The notes: generated from the letters alone by a model not told the origin. Shown: positions 1 to 6,492, numbered from the stretch's first letter. The stretch is 18,204 nt of DNA from an uncultured Bacilli bacterium (GCA_947628685.1 CANRAT010000028.1:1-18204); one strand, 5' to 3'. Program-made: numbers and translations.

Positions 1-72
1 AGATGAACTCACTTCGTTCGCCCTTGATTTTTATATTTGCTTTTTTAAGATATCTACCATTTGGGGTTCACA
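1..72. other. Left edge, no gene recognised; small GC-rich patch
   Basis: This short edge segment lies downstream of the minus-strand operon. Positions 6-23 form a GC-richer patch that stands out from the AT-rich surroundings, with short complementary ends (GAAC...GTTC). On the minus strand a nine-codon ORF starts at 60 (M-V-D-I-L...) but it has no convincing ribosome-binding site. I see no tRNA or clear terminator. It may be the edge of a dispersed repeat or of a neighbouring element outside the window. Confidence 0.2.
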
Positions 73-378
73 TCAGTCTATTAATGCTTTTAAAAAGGCA
101 AGTTCTTTATCACTTAATAAATCATTCCTACATAAAATTTTTAGCATATTAAAATCGGCACACTTAGATATTTCATAATCACCATTTATATTTTTCCTTT
201 TTTCATAATAAACTTTTGTTGCTATTTCTTTTGTATCTAACAAATCTTTTTCTTTTACATATTCAAATATACTAGAAAACACTTCTAATTCCGCTATATC
301 ATATTTATTAAAAAATATTTCTAATTCTTCATCATTCATTACTTTTTCATTATTATCTATATCTAATATTGTAACCAT
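73..378 (-). CDS. Hypothetical protein, third gene of the RelB-Nudix/MazG operon
   Basis: A 101-residue, largely helical and acidic protein that I do not recognise. It has no signal peptide, membrane segment or metal motif. Its ATG (376-378) lies two nucleotides after the stop codon of the MazG-like gene. Its ribosome-binding site (AGGAGT, 385-390) lies inside the 3' end of that gene, so the two are almost certainly translated from one message. The first residues (MVTILDIDNN) resemble a beta strand followed by a turn. Its place at the end of an operon with two nucleotide-hydrolase-like genes suggests a linked role, but nothing in the sequence states what that is. It could be a partner protein or an unrelated passenger. 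Confidence 0.75.
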   Translation of the reverse strand: MVTILDIDNNEKVMNDEELEIFFNKYDIAELEVFSSIFEYVKEKDLLDTKEIATKVYYEKRKNINGDYEISKCADFNMLKILCRNDLLSDKELAFLKALID

Positions 379-380
379 TT

Positions 381-683
381 TTATACTCCTTTTTTTACAA
401 AAACATTATTTTTCTTTACATAAACTCTTTTGGCATTTTTTTCAATCTTATTTACAATTTCCTCTTCTAAATTTATTCCCAATATTTCAGATATACCCAT
501 TAAGTATATAGCCACATCTGCTAATTCTTCACCTAGATCCTCTTTTTTATTTTCCCAGGCTACATATGCCTCAGATAATTCACCATATGCTAAACAAAAT
601 TCTACATTTAAATCTGTAACATTGAACCCTTTATTAACTTTATTTTCATACACTTTTTTCTGTAACTTTCTTAAATCAACCAT
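381..683 (-). CDS. MazG-like all-alpha nucleoside triphosphate pyrophosphohydrolase
   Basis: A 100-residue protein with the hallmark metal-binding pattern of the MazG/dUTPase-like all-alpha NTP pyrophosphatase family. E35-x-x-E38 sits on one helix and E52-E53-x-x-D56 (EELADV) on the next, followed by the usual hydrophobic helix (IYLMGISEILGI). Members hydrolyse (d)NTPs to monophosphate plus pyrophosphate and often clear non-canonical or excess nucleotides. All the expected acidic residues are present, so it should be active. The start is ATG at 681-683 with a GGAGG site about 690, inside the end of the RelB-Nudix gene; the gap between the two genes is 1 nt. The substrate cannot be read from the sequence. 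Confidence 0.85.
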   Translation of the reverse strand: MVDLRKLQKKVYENKVNKGFNVTDLNVEFCLAYGELSEAYVAWENKKEDLGEELADVAIYLMGISEILGINLEEEIVNKIEKNAKRVYVKKNNVFVKKGV

Positions 684-684
684 A

Positions 685-1287
685 TTAATCCTCCATTTCA
701 GTTTTTTTATTTCTATAATCTTCTATAAATTTTTTTATTAAGAATTTTGATAAAGTGATATCTGCATCTGCCAAATCATAATCTAGTAATTCTTCTATAT
801 CAACCCATTTGTATTCAGAATGTATATTTAATTTAAAATCTCCTTTTATATAATCACATTCGTATAATTTTAAATCCACTATATGCCCAGGATATTCACA
901 TATGCTGTGAGTAATATAATCCTTTATATTTGTTTCAATGCCATATACTTCATCAAATGATCTTTTTAATGTTTTTTTCTCATCTTCAAGACCTACCCTT
1001 CGCCCTCCAGGGAATTCCCATTTCCCTTTCAAATGATCATCCTTATTTCTTCTAGCTATCAAACATTTCCCATCTTTCATAATTAATGCACATACGACAT
1101 CTAATATTTTTTTATTTGTAACGTTATTTGTTAGTTCAAAAGGTATTCCATTTTTTTTTACCACCTGCTTTAAAAATAAATTAATAGCTGAACTCATAGA
1201 TAAACCTAAATCTGTTAAAACCATAGTAGCTTCTTTTTTAACATTACTATCTACTTGTATATTAATAGCGCTAGTTTTATTATCCAT
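685..1287 (-). CDS. RelB/DinJ antitoxin-like domain fused to a degenerate Nudix domain
   Basis: A 200-residue protein with two parts. Residues 1-52 match the ribbon-helix-helix DNA-binding domain of RelB/DinJ antitoxins, including the family's closing 'KQVVKKNGIPFEL' segment. Residues 60-190 are a Nudix hydrolase fold of the MutT/NudG type (CALIMKDGKCLIARR, then KGKWEFPGG, and a late WVDIEEL). The Nudix box has the correct length (G95-x5-E101-x7-R109...G116-I117). However, two of the metal-binding glutamates are replaced: S110 where 'RE' is expected and V114 where 'EE' is expected; E113 remains. Catalysis is therefore doubtful, and nucleotide sensing coupled to DNA binding is a reasonable inference. 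The start chosen is ATG 1287, 4 nt from the AGGTGAG site at 1292-1298; an upstream GTG (1296) lies inside that site. It leads the operon. Confidence 0.85.
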   Translation of the reverse strand: MDNKTSAINIQVDSNVKKEATMVLTDLGLSMSSAINLFLKQVVKKNGIPFELTNNVTNKKILDVVCALIMKDGKCLIARRNKDDHLKGKWEFPGGRRVGLEDEKKTLKRSFDEVYGIETNIKDYITHSICEYPGHIVDLKLYECDYIKGDFKLNIHSEYKWVDIEELLDYDLADADITLSKFLIKKFIEDYRNKKTEMED

Positions 1288-1306
1288 ATCTCTCACCTCA
1301 TAAAAT

Positions 1307-1335
1307 ATGTTATCACTAAAATTTTAATAAGTCAA
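1307..1335 (-). promoter_or_regulatory. Promoter of the RelB-Nudix operon
   Basis: On the minus strand, TTGACT (1330-1335) and TAACAT (1307-1312) are separated by exactly 17 nt, a good housekeeping-type promoter. The expected transcript start (about 1300) falls at the edge of the ribosome-binding site, giving a leader of about 13 nt. The RelB-like half of the product may bind here, as RelB proteins repress their own promoters. Confidence 0.65.
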
Positions 1336-1342
1336 TAAAATT

Positions 1343-1373
1343 CTACAATTTTACTACAATTTTACTACATTTA
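1343..1373. repeat. 11-bp direct repeats upstream of the RelB-Nudix promoter
   Basis: CTACAATTTTA occurs twice back to back (1343-1353, 1354-1364), followed by a shortened third copy (1365-1373). The 11-bp period is about one helical turn. The array ends 7 bp upstream of the -35 box, which suits a protein-binding site such as an operator or activator site. Chance repetition in AT-rich DNA remains possible. Confidence 0.6.
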
Positions 1374-1699
1374 TTCAAAATTCAATAAAAAGGTACTTAA
1401 ATACCCAATATTTCAACTTAAAGTAAAATATGATGGTAATGGTGTGGTTTTATGTTTATATTGTCCATAGTACAATTCTCTTTACTAAAGATTTTATGAG
1501 TTCCCTTTAACTATATAGTAGTATGATATATTTCATACTCTTTTAGTTCATCTTTAGTGAAATATACTGCAAGAAATTTTATGAAACCCTCGGATGAGTC
1601 TATGTATCAAATATATATACATATTTTAAAAAATCAAGAATTCAACGACTATATAAATTGGGCACATAATATGATAAATAAATGAAAAATGATAATTAA
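1374..1699. other. Gene-poor interval with possible ORF remnants
   Basis: About 330 bp without a convincing gene. On the plus strand two short open stretches look like decayed coding sequence. One runs 1430-1510 (26 codons, rich in hydrophobic residues). The other runs 1527-1685 and includes an ATG at 1581 (34 codons, ending 'NWAHNMINK'). Neither has a good ribosome-binding site, and they are broken by stops. A perfect 7-bp inverted repeat (AGTATGA, 1520-1526; TCATACT, 1533-1539) with a 6-nt loop lies between them. I could not assign either remnant to a family. Confidence 0.3.
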
Positions 1700-1729
1700 T
1701 TGAAAAAATTATTAAAAATATGATATAAT
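1700..1729 (+). promoter_or_regulatory. Promoter of the double-thioredoxin gene
   Basis: TTGAAA (1700-1705) and TATAAT (1724-1729) are spaced by 18 nt, with an extended -10 element (TGA directly before TATAAT). The expected start is about 1736, where a small hairpin (AGCAA 1736-1740, TTGCT 1749-1753) would form at the 5' end of the message. The leader of about 38 nt is one of the longer ones in the window. Confidence 0.7.
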
Positions 1730-1773
1730 TGATATAGCAATTATTTATTTGCTGTATGGAAGAAGGAAAAAAT

Positions 1774-2628
1774 ATGTCAAAAGAAAAAAAAGTAACAATA
1801 ATTTTAACTGTAGTGTTAATCGTAATTGCTTTAGCACTAATAGGATTTTTAGTTGTAGATACATTAAAAGAGAATGGTACTATAACAAATAGTGAACAAG
1901 ATGAAATTATGGATGAATTTTATAAATATTATAATTCAGATGAAAAGATAGTAATATATTATGCTAGTACACAGTGTAGTTGGTGTTCACTTCTTACTCC
2001 AATTTTAGAGACAATATCTAATGATTATAATATGGATTATTATTATGTAGATACATCAAAATTAGGATTAAAACAAAGAAACGAAATAATGGAAAAACTT
2101 GGAATGGACAAGCATGGAACTCCAACAACAGTTGTAGTAGAAAATGGGAAAGTAGTTGCTACAGAAAAAGGATACGTTGAAGGTGGAGAATATGTACAAT
2201 TCTTTAAAGATGCGGGAGTTTTACCCGAAGATGCAGAGTATTCTCAGGAAAAATATATAACATTTGTGGATTATGATAAGTATAGTGAGTTAATAAGTGA
2301 TAAAAAAAGTCATATAATAGTAATTGGACAAACAACTTGTACACATTGTATAGCAATAAAACCTGCATTAAATTCAGTTGCAAAAGATTATAATATAACA
2401 ATAAATTATTTGAATTTAACTAAACTTTCAAAAGATGAATCTAAAAACTTCTTTGATAGTTTAAAAACAATCGGATATGATGAAGAAGAATTCTTAGAAA
2501 AAGGTTCTATAGGAACACCGCTAGTCTTATTTGTAAAAAACAATAAAGTAAGTAGTTATTTTTCAGGTGAAAGAACTATATCTCAATTGGTTAAAGAATT
2601 TACGAAAGCAGGATTTATTAAAGAATAA
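1774..2628 (+). CDS. Membrane-anchored tandem thioredoxin-domain protein
   Basis: A 284-residue protein with an N-terminal membrane anchor (about residues 8-28, short positive N-terminus) and two thioredoxin-fold domains outside the membrane. The first (about 50-150) has the redox motif C68-S-W-C71 and the cis-proline loop G115-T-P117. The second (about 170-283) has C189-T-H-C192 and the loop G247-T-P249. It probably acts as a thiol-disulfide oxidoreductase on secreted or surface proteins. The CTHC motif resembles oxidising, PDI-like centres more than reducing CGPC ones, but direction cannot be fixed from sequence. An upstream in-frame ATG (1756) has no ribosome-binding site. The ATG at 1774 is preceded by AAGGA at the proper distance, so I used that. 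It has its own promoter and probably stands alone. Confidence 0.85.
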   Translation: MSKEKKVTIILTVVLIVIALALIGFLVVDTLKENGTITNSEQDEIMDEFYKYYNSDEKIVIYYASTQCSWCSLLTPILETISNDYNMDYYYVDTSKLGLKQRNEIMEKLGMDKHGTPTTVVVENGKVVATEKGYVEGGEYVQFFKDAGVLPEDAEYSQEKYITFVDYDKYSELISDKKSHIIVIGQTTCTHCIAIKPALNSVAKDYNITINYLNLTKLSKDESKNFFDSLKTIGYDEEEFLEKGSIGTPLVLFVKNNKVSSYFSGERTISQLVKEFTKAGFIKE

Positions 2629-2662
2629 CATATGTAAAGATATATTATTCTTTTAATTTTTA

Positions 2663-2690
2663 TTGATTAATTTGTTTAAAATGATATAAT
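2663..2690 (+). promoter_or_regulatory. Promoter of the PH-domain gene
   Basis: TTGATT (2663-2668) and TATAAT (2685-2690) are 16 nt apart, with an extended -10 (TGA before TATAAT). Six As follow, then GAGGAG (2697-2702), so the expected first nucleotide is the start of the ribosome-binding site and the leader is about 13 nt. Confidence 0.7.
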
Positions 2691-2709
2691 AAAAAAGAGG
2701 AGTGAGAAA

Positions 2710-3150
2710 ATGGTATACGAAAAAGTTAAAGAATTTAAAAATAAATATCCAAAAACAATAGCTTGGAGGTTAAAAGCACATTCAAAAGTAATAGAGAAGT
2801 ATTTAAACCCTGGCGAAGAAGTCGCTTTTGTATTTGCCGCACAAAAAGGTTTTTCATCATTTGATTTATTTTCAACATTTGTAGTAGCTCTTACAAATAA
2901 AAGAATTTTACTTGCTCAAAAAAGATTATTTTTTGGATATATTTATTTAGCAATAACTCCAGATATGTTTAACGATTTAACTTTAAATACAGGAGTTATA
3001 TGGGGAAAACTTTATATAGATACAGTAAAAGAAACAGTAGTTTTATCAAATATTGATAAAGGCGCTATGGACAATATTGAAACAGAAATAACAGAATATA
3101 TGATGAAAGAAAAACAAAAATACAAACTTAATTCAGAAACAAAACAATAA
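2710..3150 (+). CDS. Bacterial PH-domain (YokE-like) protein
   Basis: A 146-residue soluble protein. Residues about 20-125 follow the bacterial pleckstrin-homology-like pattern: 'YLNPGEEVAFVFAAQKG', then 'VVALTNKRILLAQKRLFFGY', then alternating strands (GKLYIDTVKETVVLSNI), closed by a C-terminal amphipathic helix. This resembles the YokE-like / bPH_3 group, whose biochemical role is generally unknown; some bacterial PH-like domains sit at membranes or in stress-related proteins. No signal peptide or membrane segment is seen. A strong GAGGAG site precedes the ATG by 7 nt. The gene has its own promoter and is followed after 23 nt by the unknown anchored protein. Family assignment is moderately sure; function is not. 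Confidence 0.75.
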   Translation: MVYEKVKEFKNKYPKTIAWRLKAHSKVIEKYLNPGEEVAFVFAAQKGFSSFDLFSTFVVALTNKRILLAQKRLFFGYIYLAITPDMFNDLTLNTGVIWGKLYIDTVKETVVLSNIDKGAMDNIETEITEYMMKEKQKYKLNSETKQ

Positions 3151-3173
3151 AGATTACTGATGTATGGTGTATT

Positions 3174-4367
3174 ATGAAAAAAGAAATAAAACTTTTAATA
3201 CTATTTTTAATATTGATTATATTGATAATAGTATGTAATAGAATATTAAAATTTAATAGTATTACGTATGAACTAAATATAAATGGAAACAAAATAAGTG
3301 TAAAAGAAGAATTTAAGGATAATTACTATATAGAAATTAGAAGTAAAGATAATACTTATCCATTTAGAGTTTATGAAAATTTAAATAACAAAAGAAAAAT
3401 TGTAAAAGATATATATTTATATAAAGATGATAGTGTAGAATGTATATTACCTATAATAAACAATTCTTTATATACGGATATTATGTGTTTTAAAGATGGA
3501 ATACTCTATGATTATAGCAATATAAGAGGTCAAAATAATTCCTTAGATTCATATGTAGATAGTTTAAATATTTACAATATCAACGATTTTTCTAATACAA
3601 TTTTAAGTACTAAAAGTATTAAAACAATAACATATAATATTTTCAGTAACTTTAAAAAAAATGTTGTTATGTCTACTTATGATGGACTTGTTATAAATGA
3701 TGAATATATAAAACTTTTCGATAAAGATGTATATAATAATAAATTAAGTGTATTTCTAAATGGTTATTATATAGTAGCCGATTATATGAATGATTTTACA
3801 TTTAATGAGTTTTATATAATTAATATAAGCAATAAACAAGTAAATAAAATTAAATCTAGAAATGATATATCTTATGATTCATATATAGAAGGAATAGTAG
3901 ATAATAAAGTATATTTGTATGATAAAGATAATGAAAATCAGTATGAAATAGATATAGATAACAATGAAATAAATATAGTATCAAGTGATAAATATATTAA
4001 ATATTATAGCAATAATAAATGGGAAAAAATGAACAAGGCTAAAGCTAATAAAGAAATTTATTTTGATTATAGTACAAGAGACAATTATTTTACAAAATAC
4101 GACTATGTTAAACAATCAAGTGATTATTATTATTTATTTAAACAGGATGGTATATCATATAAATTATATAGGGTAGATAAAAATAACATAGATGTGTATA
4201 AATACATATTAGATATTCCAACTACCAATATAAATGTAGTTAATAATGACTTATATTACATTTATAAAAATAAATTGTACTATTATAGTGATATGGTAGG
4301 ATTAAAAATACTTTTAGAAAATTCAGAATTAGAATTTAATGATACAATAAAATATTATATATATTAA
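3174..4367 (+). CDS. Membrane-anchored protein of unknown function
   Basis: A 397-residue protein that I do not recognise. Residues 6-24 form one strongly hydrophobic segment after a short basic N-terminus, so it is an N-terminally anchored protein with a large outer domain. The rest is rich in Asn, Asp, Tyr, Ile and Lys and has repeated short strand-turn units (for example 'NNKVYLYDKDNENQYEIDIDNNE', in two parts, and a late 'NDLYYIYKNKLYYYSD'). This suits a beta-propeller or other all-beta architecture; that is inference. There is no CxxC, lipobox or catalytic motif. The ATG follows GGTG (3166-3169) at short spacing. It starts 23 nt after the PH-domain gene and may share its message. trpS begins 19 nt downstream. 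Confidence 0.75.
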   Translation: MKKEIKLLILFLILIILIIVCNRILKFNSITYELNINGNKISVKEEFKDNYYIEIRSKDNTYPFRVYENLNNKRKIVKDIYLYKDDSVECILPIINNSLYTDIMCFKDGILYDYSNIRGQNNSLDSYVDSLNIYNINDFSNTILSTKSIKTITYNIFSNFKKNVVMSTYDGLVINDEYIKLFDKDVYNNKLSVFLNGYYIVADYMNDFTFNEFYIINISNKQVNKIKSRNDISYDSYIEGIVDNKVYLYDKDNENQYEIDIDNNEINIVSSDKYIKYYSNNKWEKMNKAKANKEIYFDYSTRDNYFTKYDYVKQSSDYYYLFKQDGISYKLYRVDKNNIDVYKYILDIPTTNINVVNNDLYYIYKNKLYYYSDMVGLKILLENSELEFNDTIKYYIY

Positions 4368-4386
4368 AAATATACAAGGAGGAACA

Positions 4387-5391
4387 ATGAAAACAATATT
4401 AACTGGAGATAGACCAACAGGAAGACTTCATTTAGGACATTACTTTGGATCACTAGAAAACAGAGTTAAGATGCAATATGATTATGACACATATATATTA
4501 ATTGCTGATGTACAAGCCTTAACAGACAATTTTAACAATCCGAAAAAAGTAAGAGACAATGTACGTGAAGTTGCTTTAGATTATTTAGCAGCAGGGATAG
4601 ATCCAAAACAGGCTCATATATATATACAATCTTTAATACCTGAAACATCAGAGCTTACTGTATATTTTTCAAATTTAGTATCAGTTCCTCGTTTATTTCG
4701 AAATCCAACTACTAAATTTGAAGTTGCTCAAAAAAGAGAACTATTTGGAAACGAAGGAGAAAGTATCACATATGGATTTTTAGGTTATCCAGTATCTCAA
4801 GCAGCAGATATAGCGGGTGTTAATGCAAATATAGTACCTGTTGGTGAAGATCAATTACCACACTTAGAGCAAGCAAGAGAAATAATAAGAAAATTTAATA
4901 ATATATATGGTCAAACATTTAATTTACCTGAAGCAGTTCTTAGTAAAACTCCTAGAATTAAGGGACTTGACGGTAATGAAAAGATGAGCAAATCTTTAAA
5001 CAATTGTATATATTTAGCAGATACACCTGAAGAAATTACAAAAAAAGTAATGTCGGCTGTAACAGATCCTAACAAAATTAGAAAAGATGATCCTGCAAAT
5101 CCTAATGTGTGCATGGTTTATTATTACCACCAATTAATTAAGAGTCCAAATGTTGAAGAAGTATGTAGTGAGTGTAAAAAGGGAGAACGTGGATGTGTAT
5201 ATTGTAAAAAAGAACTTGCCCGTAATATTATAGAATTTTTAAAACCAATACAAGAAAGACGCAAATACTATGAAAATAATCCAGAAGAAGTAGAAAAAAT
5301 ATTAAAAGAAGGAACAGAGGCAACAAAGAAAAAAGCAGAAGAAGTAATGAAGCGTGTAAGAGAAAATATGAAACTTGACTATTTTGAGTAA
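4387..5391 (+). CDS. trpS: Tryptophanyl-tRNA synthetase
   Basis: A 334-residue class I aminoacyl-tRNA synthetase charging tRNA-Trp. The start 'TILTGDRPTGRLHLGHYFGS' carries the HIGH-type motif H15-L-G-H18, and K199-M-S-K-S203 is the second signature. The length is normal. The C-terminal half contains C260-x2-C263-x6-C270-x2-C273, with C242 twenty residues before C263. The C-x6-C-x2-C part matches the iron-sulfur motif described for Thermotoga maritima TrpRS (there C-x22-C-x6-C-x2-C), so a [4Fe-4S] or zinc site is likely. A strong AAGGAGG site precedes the ATG. The gap to the previous gene is only 19 nt, so there is no room for the T-box leader often seen at Firmicutes trpS. Charging-dependent control must come from elsewhere or be absent. 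Confidence 0.96.
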   Translation: MKTILTGDRPTGRLHLGHYFGSLENRVKMQYDYDTYILIADVQALTDNFNNPKKVRDNVREVALDYLAAGIDPKQAHIYIQSLIPETSELTVYFSNLVSVPRLFRNPTTKFEVAQKRELFGNEGESITYGFLGYPVSQAADIAGVNANIVPVGEDQLPHLEQAREIIRKFNNIYGQTFNLPEAVLSKTPRIKGLDGNEKMSKSLNNCIYLADTPEEITKKVMSAVTDPNKIRKDDPANPNVCMVYYYHQLIKSPNVEEVCSECKKGERGCVYCKKELARNIIEFLKPIQERRKYYENNPEEVEKILKEGTEATKKKAEEVMKRVRENMKLDYFE

Positions 5392-5428
5392 AATAGTAAT
5401 AAAAAGTTAATAAAATAATATATTTTTA

Positions 5429-5457
5429 TTGACTTTTTTAATATTTTTTAGTATCAT
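5429..5457 (+). promoter_or_regulatory. Promoter of the rplM-rpsI operon
   Basis: TTGACT (5429-5434) and TATCAT (5452-5457) are separated by 17 nt. The expected start is about 5464, leaving a leader of about 70 nt that contains the L13-type structure. No clear terminator separates trpS from this promoter, only an all-AT inverted repeat. Confidence 0.7.
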
Positions 5458-5463
5458 TTTATT

Positions 5464-5527
5464 TGGTACATTTAATCCCACATTTAGTAAGTCTTGGGAA
5501 AACTTACTATATGTATTGGAGAAAGGA
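5464..5527 (+). promoter_or_regulatory. L13-type ribosomal protein leader RNA with pseudoknot
   Basis: The leader holds a perfect 8-bp hairpin (TAGTAAGT 5485-5492; ACTTACTA 5502-5509) with a 9-nt loop. The loop contains TGGGA (5495-5499), which is complementary to TCCCA just upstream (5476-5480), so a pseudoknot can form. Position and layout fit the known L13 leader family of low-GC Gram-positive bacteria, through which L13 is thought to repress its own operon. The AAAGGA ribosome-binding site (5522-5527) lies 13 nt past the hairpin. A covariance search against the L13_leader model would settle it. Confidence 0.7.
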
Positions 5528-5533
5528 AATTTT

Positions 5534-5968
5534 ATGAAAAATTCATTTATGCAAAAAAAGGAAACAGTAAAACGTGATTGGTACGTTATAGATGCTACAG
5601 ACGTTAGTTTAGGACGTTTAGCAACTAGAGTAGCTGATGTTTTACGTGGTAAGCATAAACCTACTTATACACCACATATTGATTGTGGAGATTATGTAAT
5701 AGTAGTTAATGCTTCAAAAGTTAATTTAACAGGAAATAAACTAGAGGATAAAGTTTATTATGACCATTCTGGTTATACTGGAGGATTAAGAGAAAGAACT
5801 GCGAAAGAGATGAGAGAGAATTATCCAACTGAGATGATTGAAAGAGCCGTAAGAGGTATGATACCTCATACTAGACTAGGTAGAGAAGTTATTAAAAAAT
5901 TATTTGTATATGAGGGTAGCGAACATCCTCACAAGGCACAAAAACCTGTAGAAATGAAGATTAAATAA
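5534..5968 (+). CDS. rplM: 50S ribosomal protein L13
   Basis: A 144-residue protein, the usual length for L13. The start 'MKNSFMQKKETVKRDWYVID' aligns with the family pattern M-x-T-F-M...W-Y-V-V-D. It continues with 'LGRLATRVADVLRGKHKP', 'HIDCGDYVIVVNASKV', 'HSGYTGGLRERTAKEM' and the late 'RAVRGMIPHTRLGRE', all L13 hallmarks. It binds 23S rRNA early in large-subunit assembly. The reading frame is open further upstream to a TTG within the promoter, but that is not a start: AAAGGA (5522-5527) points to the ATG at 5534. rpsI follows after 12 nt in the classic rplM-rpsI order. Confidence 0.97.
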   Translation: MKNSFMQKKETVKRDWYVIDATDVSLGRLATRVADVLRGKHKPTYTPHIDCGDYVIVVNASKVNLTGNKLEDKVYYDHSGYTGGLRERTAKEMRENYPTEMIERAVRGMIPHTRLGREVIKKLFVYEGSEHPHKAQKPVEMKIK

Positions 5969-5980
5969 GGAGGGTTTTAG

Positions 5981-6391
5981 ATGGCAAAAGTATTTATAGG
6001 AACAGGAAGAAGAAAATCTTCAACTGCTCAAGTTAAAATGACAGCTGGAAGTGGAAAAATAACTGTTAATGGTGTAGATGTTAATGAATTTATGCCATAT
6101 GCAACTTATGTAATGGATTTAAAACAACCTTTAGTAGCTACTAATAATGAAAACACTTTCGATATCGAAGTTAAAGTTACAGGTGGCGGAGCTAGTGGTC
6201 AAACAGGAGCAATTCGTTTAGGAATTACTCGCGCTTTACTTGAATATGATAAAGCTAACGAAGCAAATGAAGATAGTTATAGAAAAATATTAAAGAAAGC
6301 CGGACTTGTTACTCGTGATTCAAGAGCAAAAGAACGTAAAAAGCCAGGTTTAAAAGCAGCTCGTCGTGCACCTCAATTCTCAAAACGTTAA
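5981..6391 (+). CDS. rpsI: 30S ribosomal protein S9
   Basis: A 136-residue protein with the S9 features: 'GTGRRKSSTAQVKM' near the N-terminus, 'VTGGGASGQTGAIRLGITRAL' in the centre, and the basic tail 'LVTRDSRAKERKKPGLKAAR' ending in F-S-K-R, which reaches the P-site tRNA in the small subunit. It is slightly longer than the usual 130 residues. The ATG is 7 nt after GGAGG and 12 nt after the rplM stop, so both are made from one message under the L13-type leader. A strong terminator follows. Confidence 0.97.
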   Translation: MAKVFIGTGRRKSSTAQVKMTAGSGKITVNGVDVNEFMPYATYVMDLKQPLVATNNENTFDIEVKVTGGGASGQTGAIRLGITRALLEYDKANEANEDSYRKILKKAGLVTRDSRAKERKKPGLKAARRAPQFSKR

Positions 6392-6401
6392 AAGTATTAT
6401 T

Positions 6402-6427
6402 ACTTGGAATTTATTTCCAAGTTTTTT
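6402..6427 (+). terminator. Rho-independent terminator of rplM-rpsI
   Basis: A perfect 8-bp stem (ACTTGGAA 6402-6409; TTCCAAGT 6415-6422) with a 5-nt loop is followed directly by a run of Ts (6422-6427). It lies 10 nt after the rpsI stop codon. Confidence 0.9.
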
Positions 6428-6452
6428 CTTTGACTGATTTAAAAACTAAAAT

Positions 6453-6490
6453 AAAAGATATAAATTACAACTATAATTATATCTTTTTTT
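6453..6490 (+). terminator. Second terminator-like hairpin
   Basis: AAAAGATATA (6453-6462) pairs perfectly with TATATCTTTT (6478-6487), and the T-run continues to 6490. The loop is 15 nt and the stem almost all AT, so it is weaker than the hairpin before it. It may back up termination of the ribosomal operon, or insulate the -10 box of the next gene, which starts 3 nt later. Confidence 0.5.
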
Positions 6491-6492
6491 CA

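Noticed and set aside
430..741. Plus-strand ORF of 103 codons across the MazG-like and RelB-Nudix genes
   Set aside because: It lies antisense to two clear genes, has no ribosome-binding site, and its Ser/Phe/Ile-rich product is typical of antisense AT-rich coding DNA.
1452..1499. 15-codon ORF after a GGTG-like sequence
   Set aside because: Too short, and no -10 box at the distance seen for the other compact modules; more likely part of decayed sequence.
4911..5114. Minus-strand ORF inside trpS
   Set aside because: Fully inside a confident gene on the other strand, with no SD and no family resemblance.
5398..5430. AT-only inverted repeat after trpS as a terminator
   Set aside because: The 8-bp stem is all A-T with a long loop and no following T-run in the right place; too weak to call.
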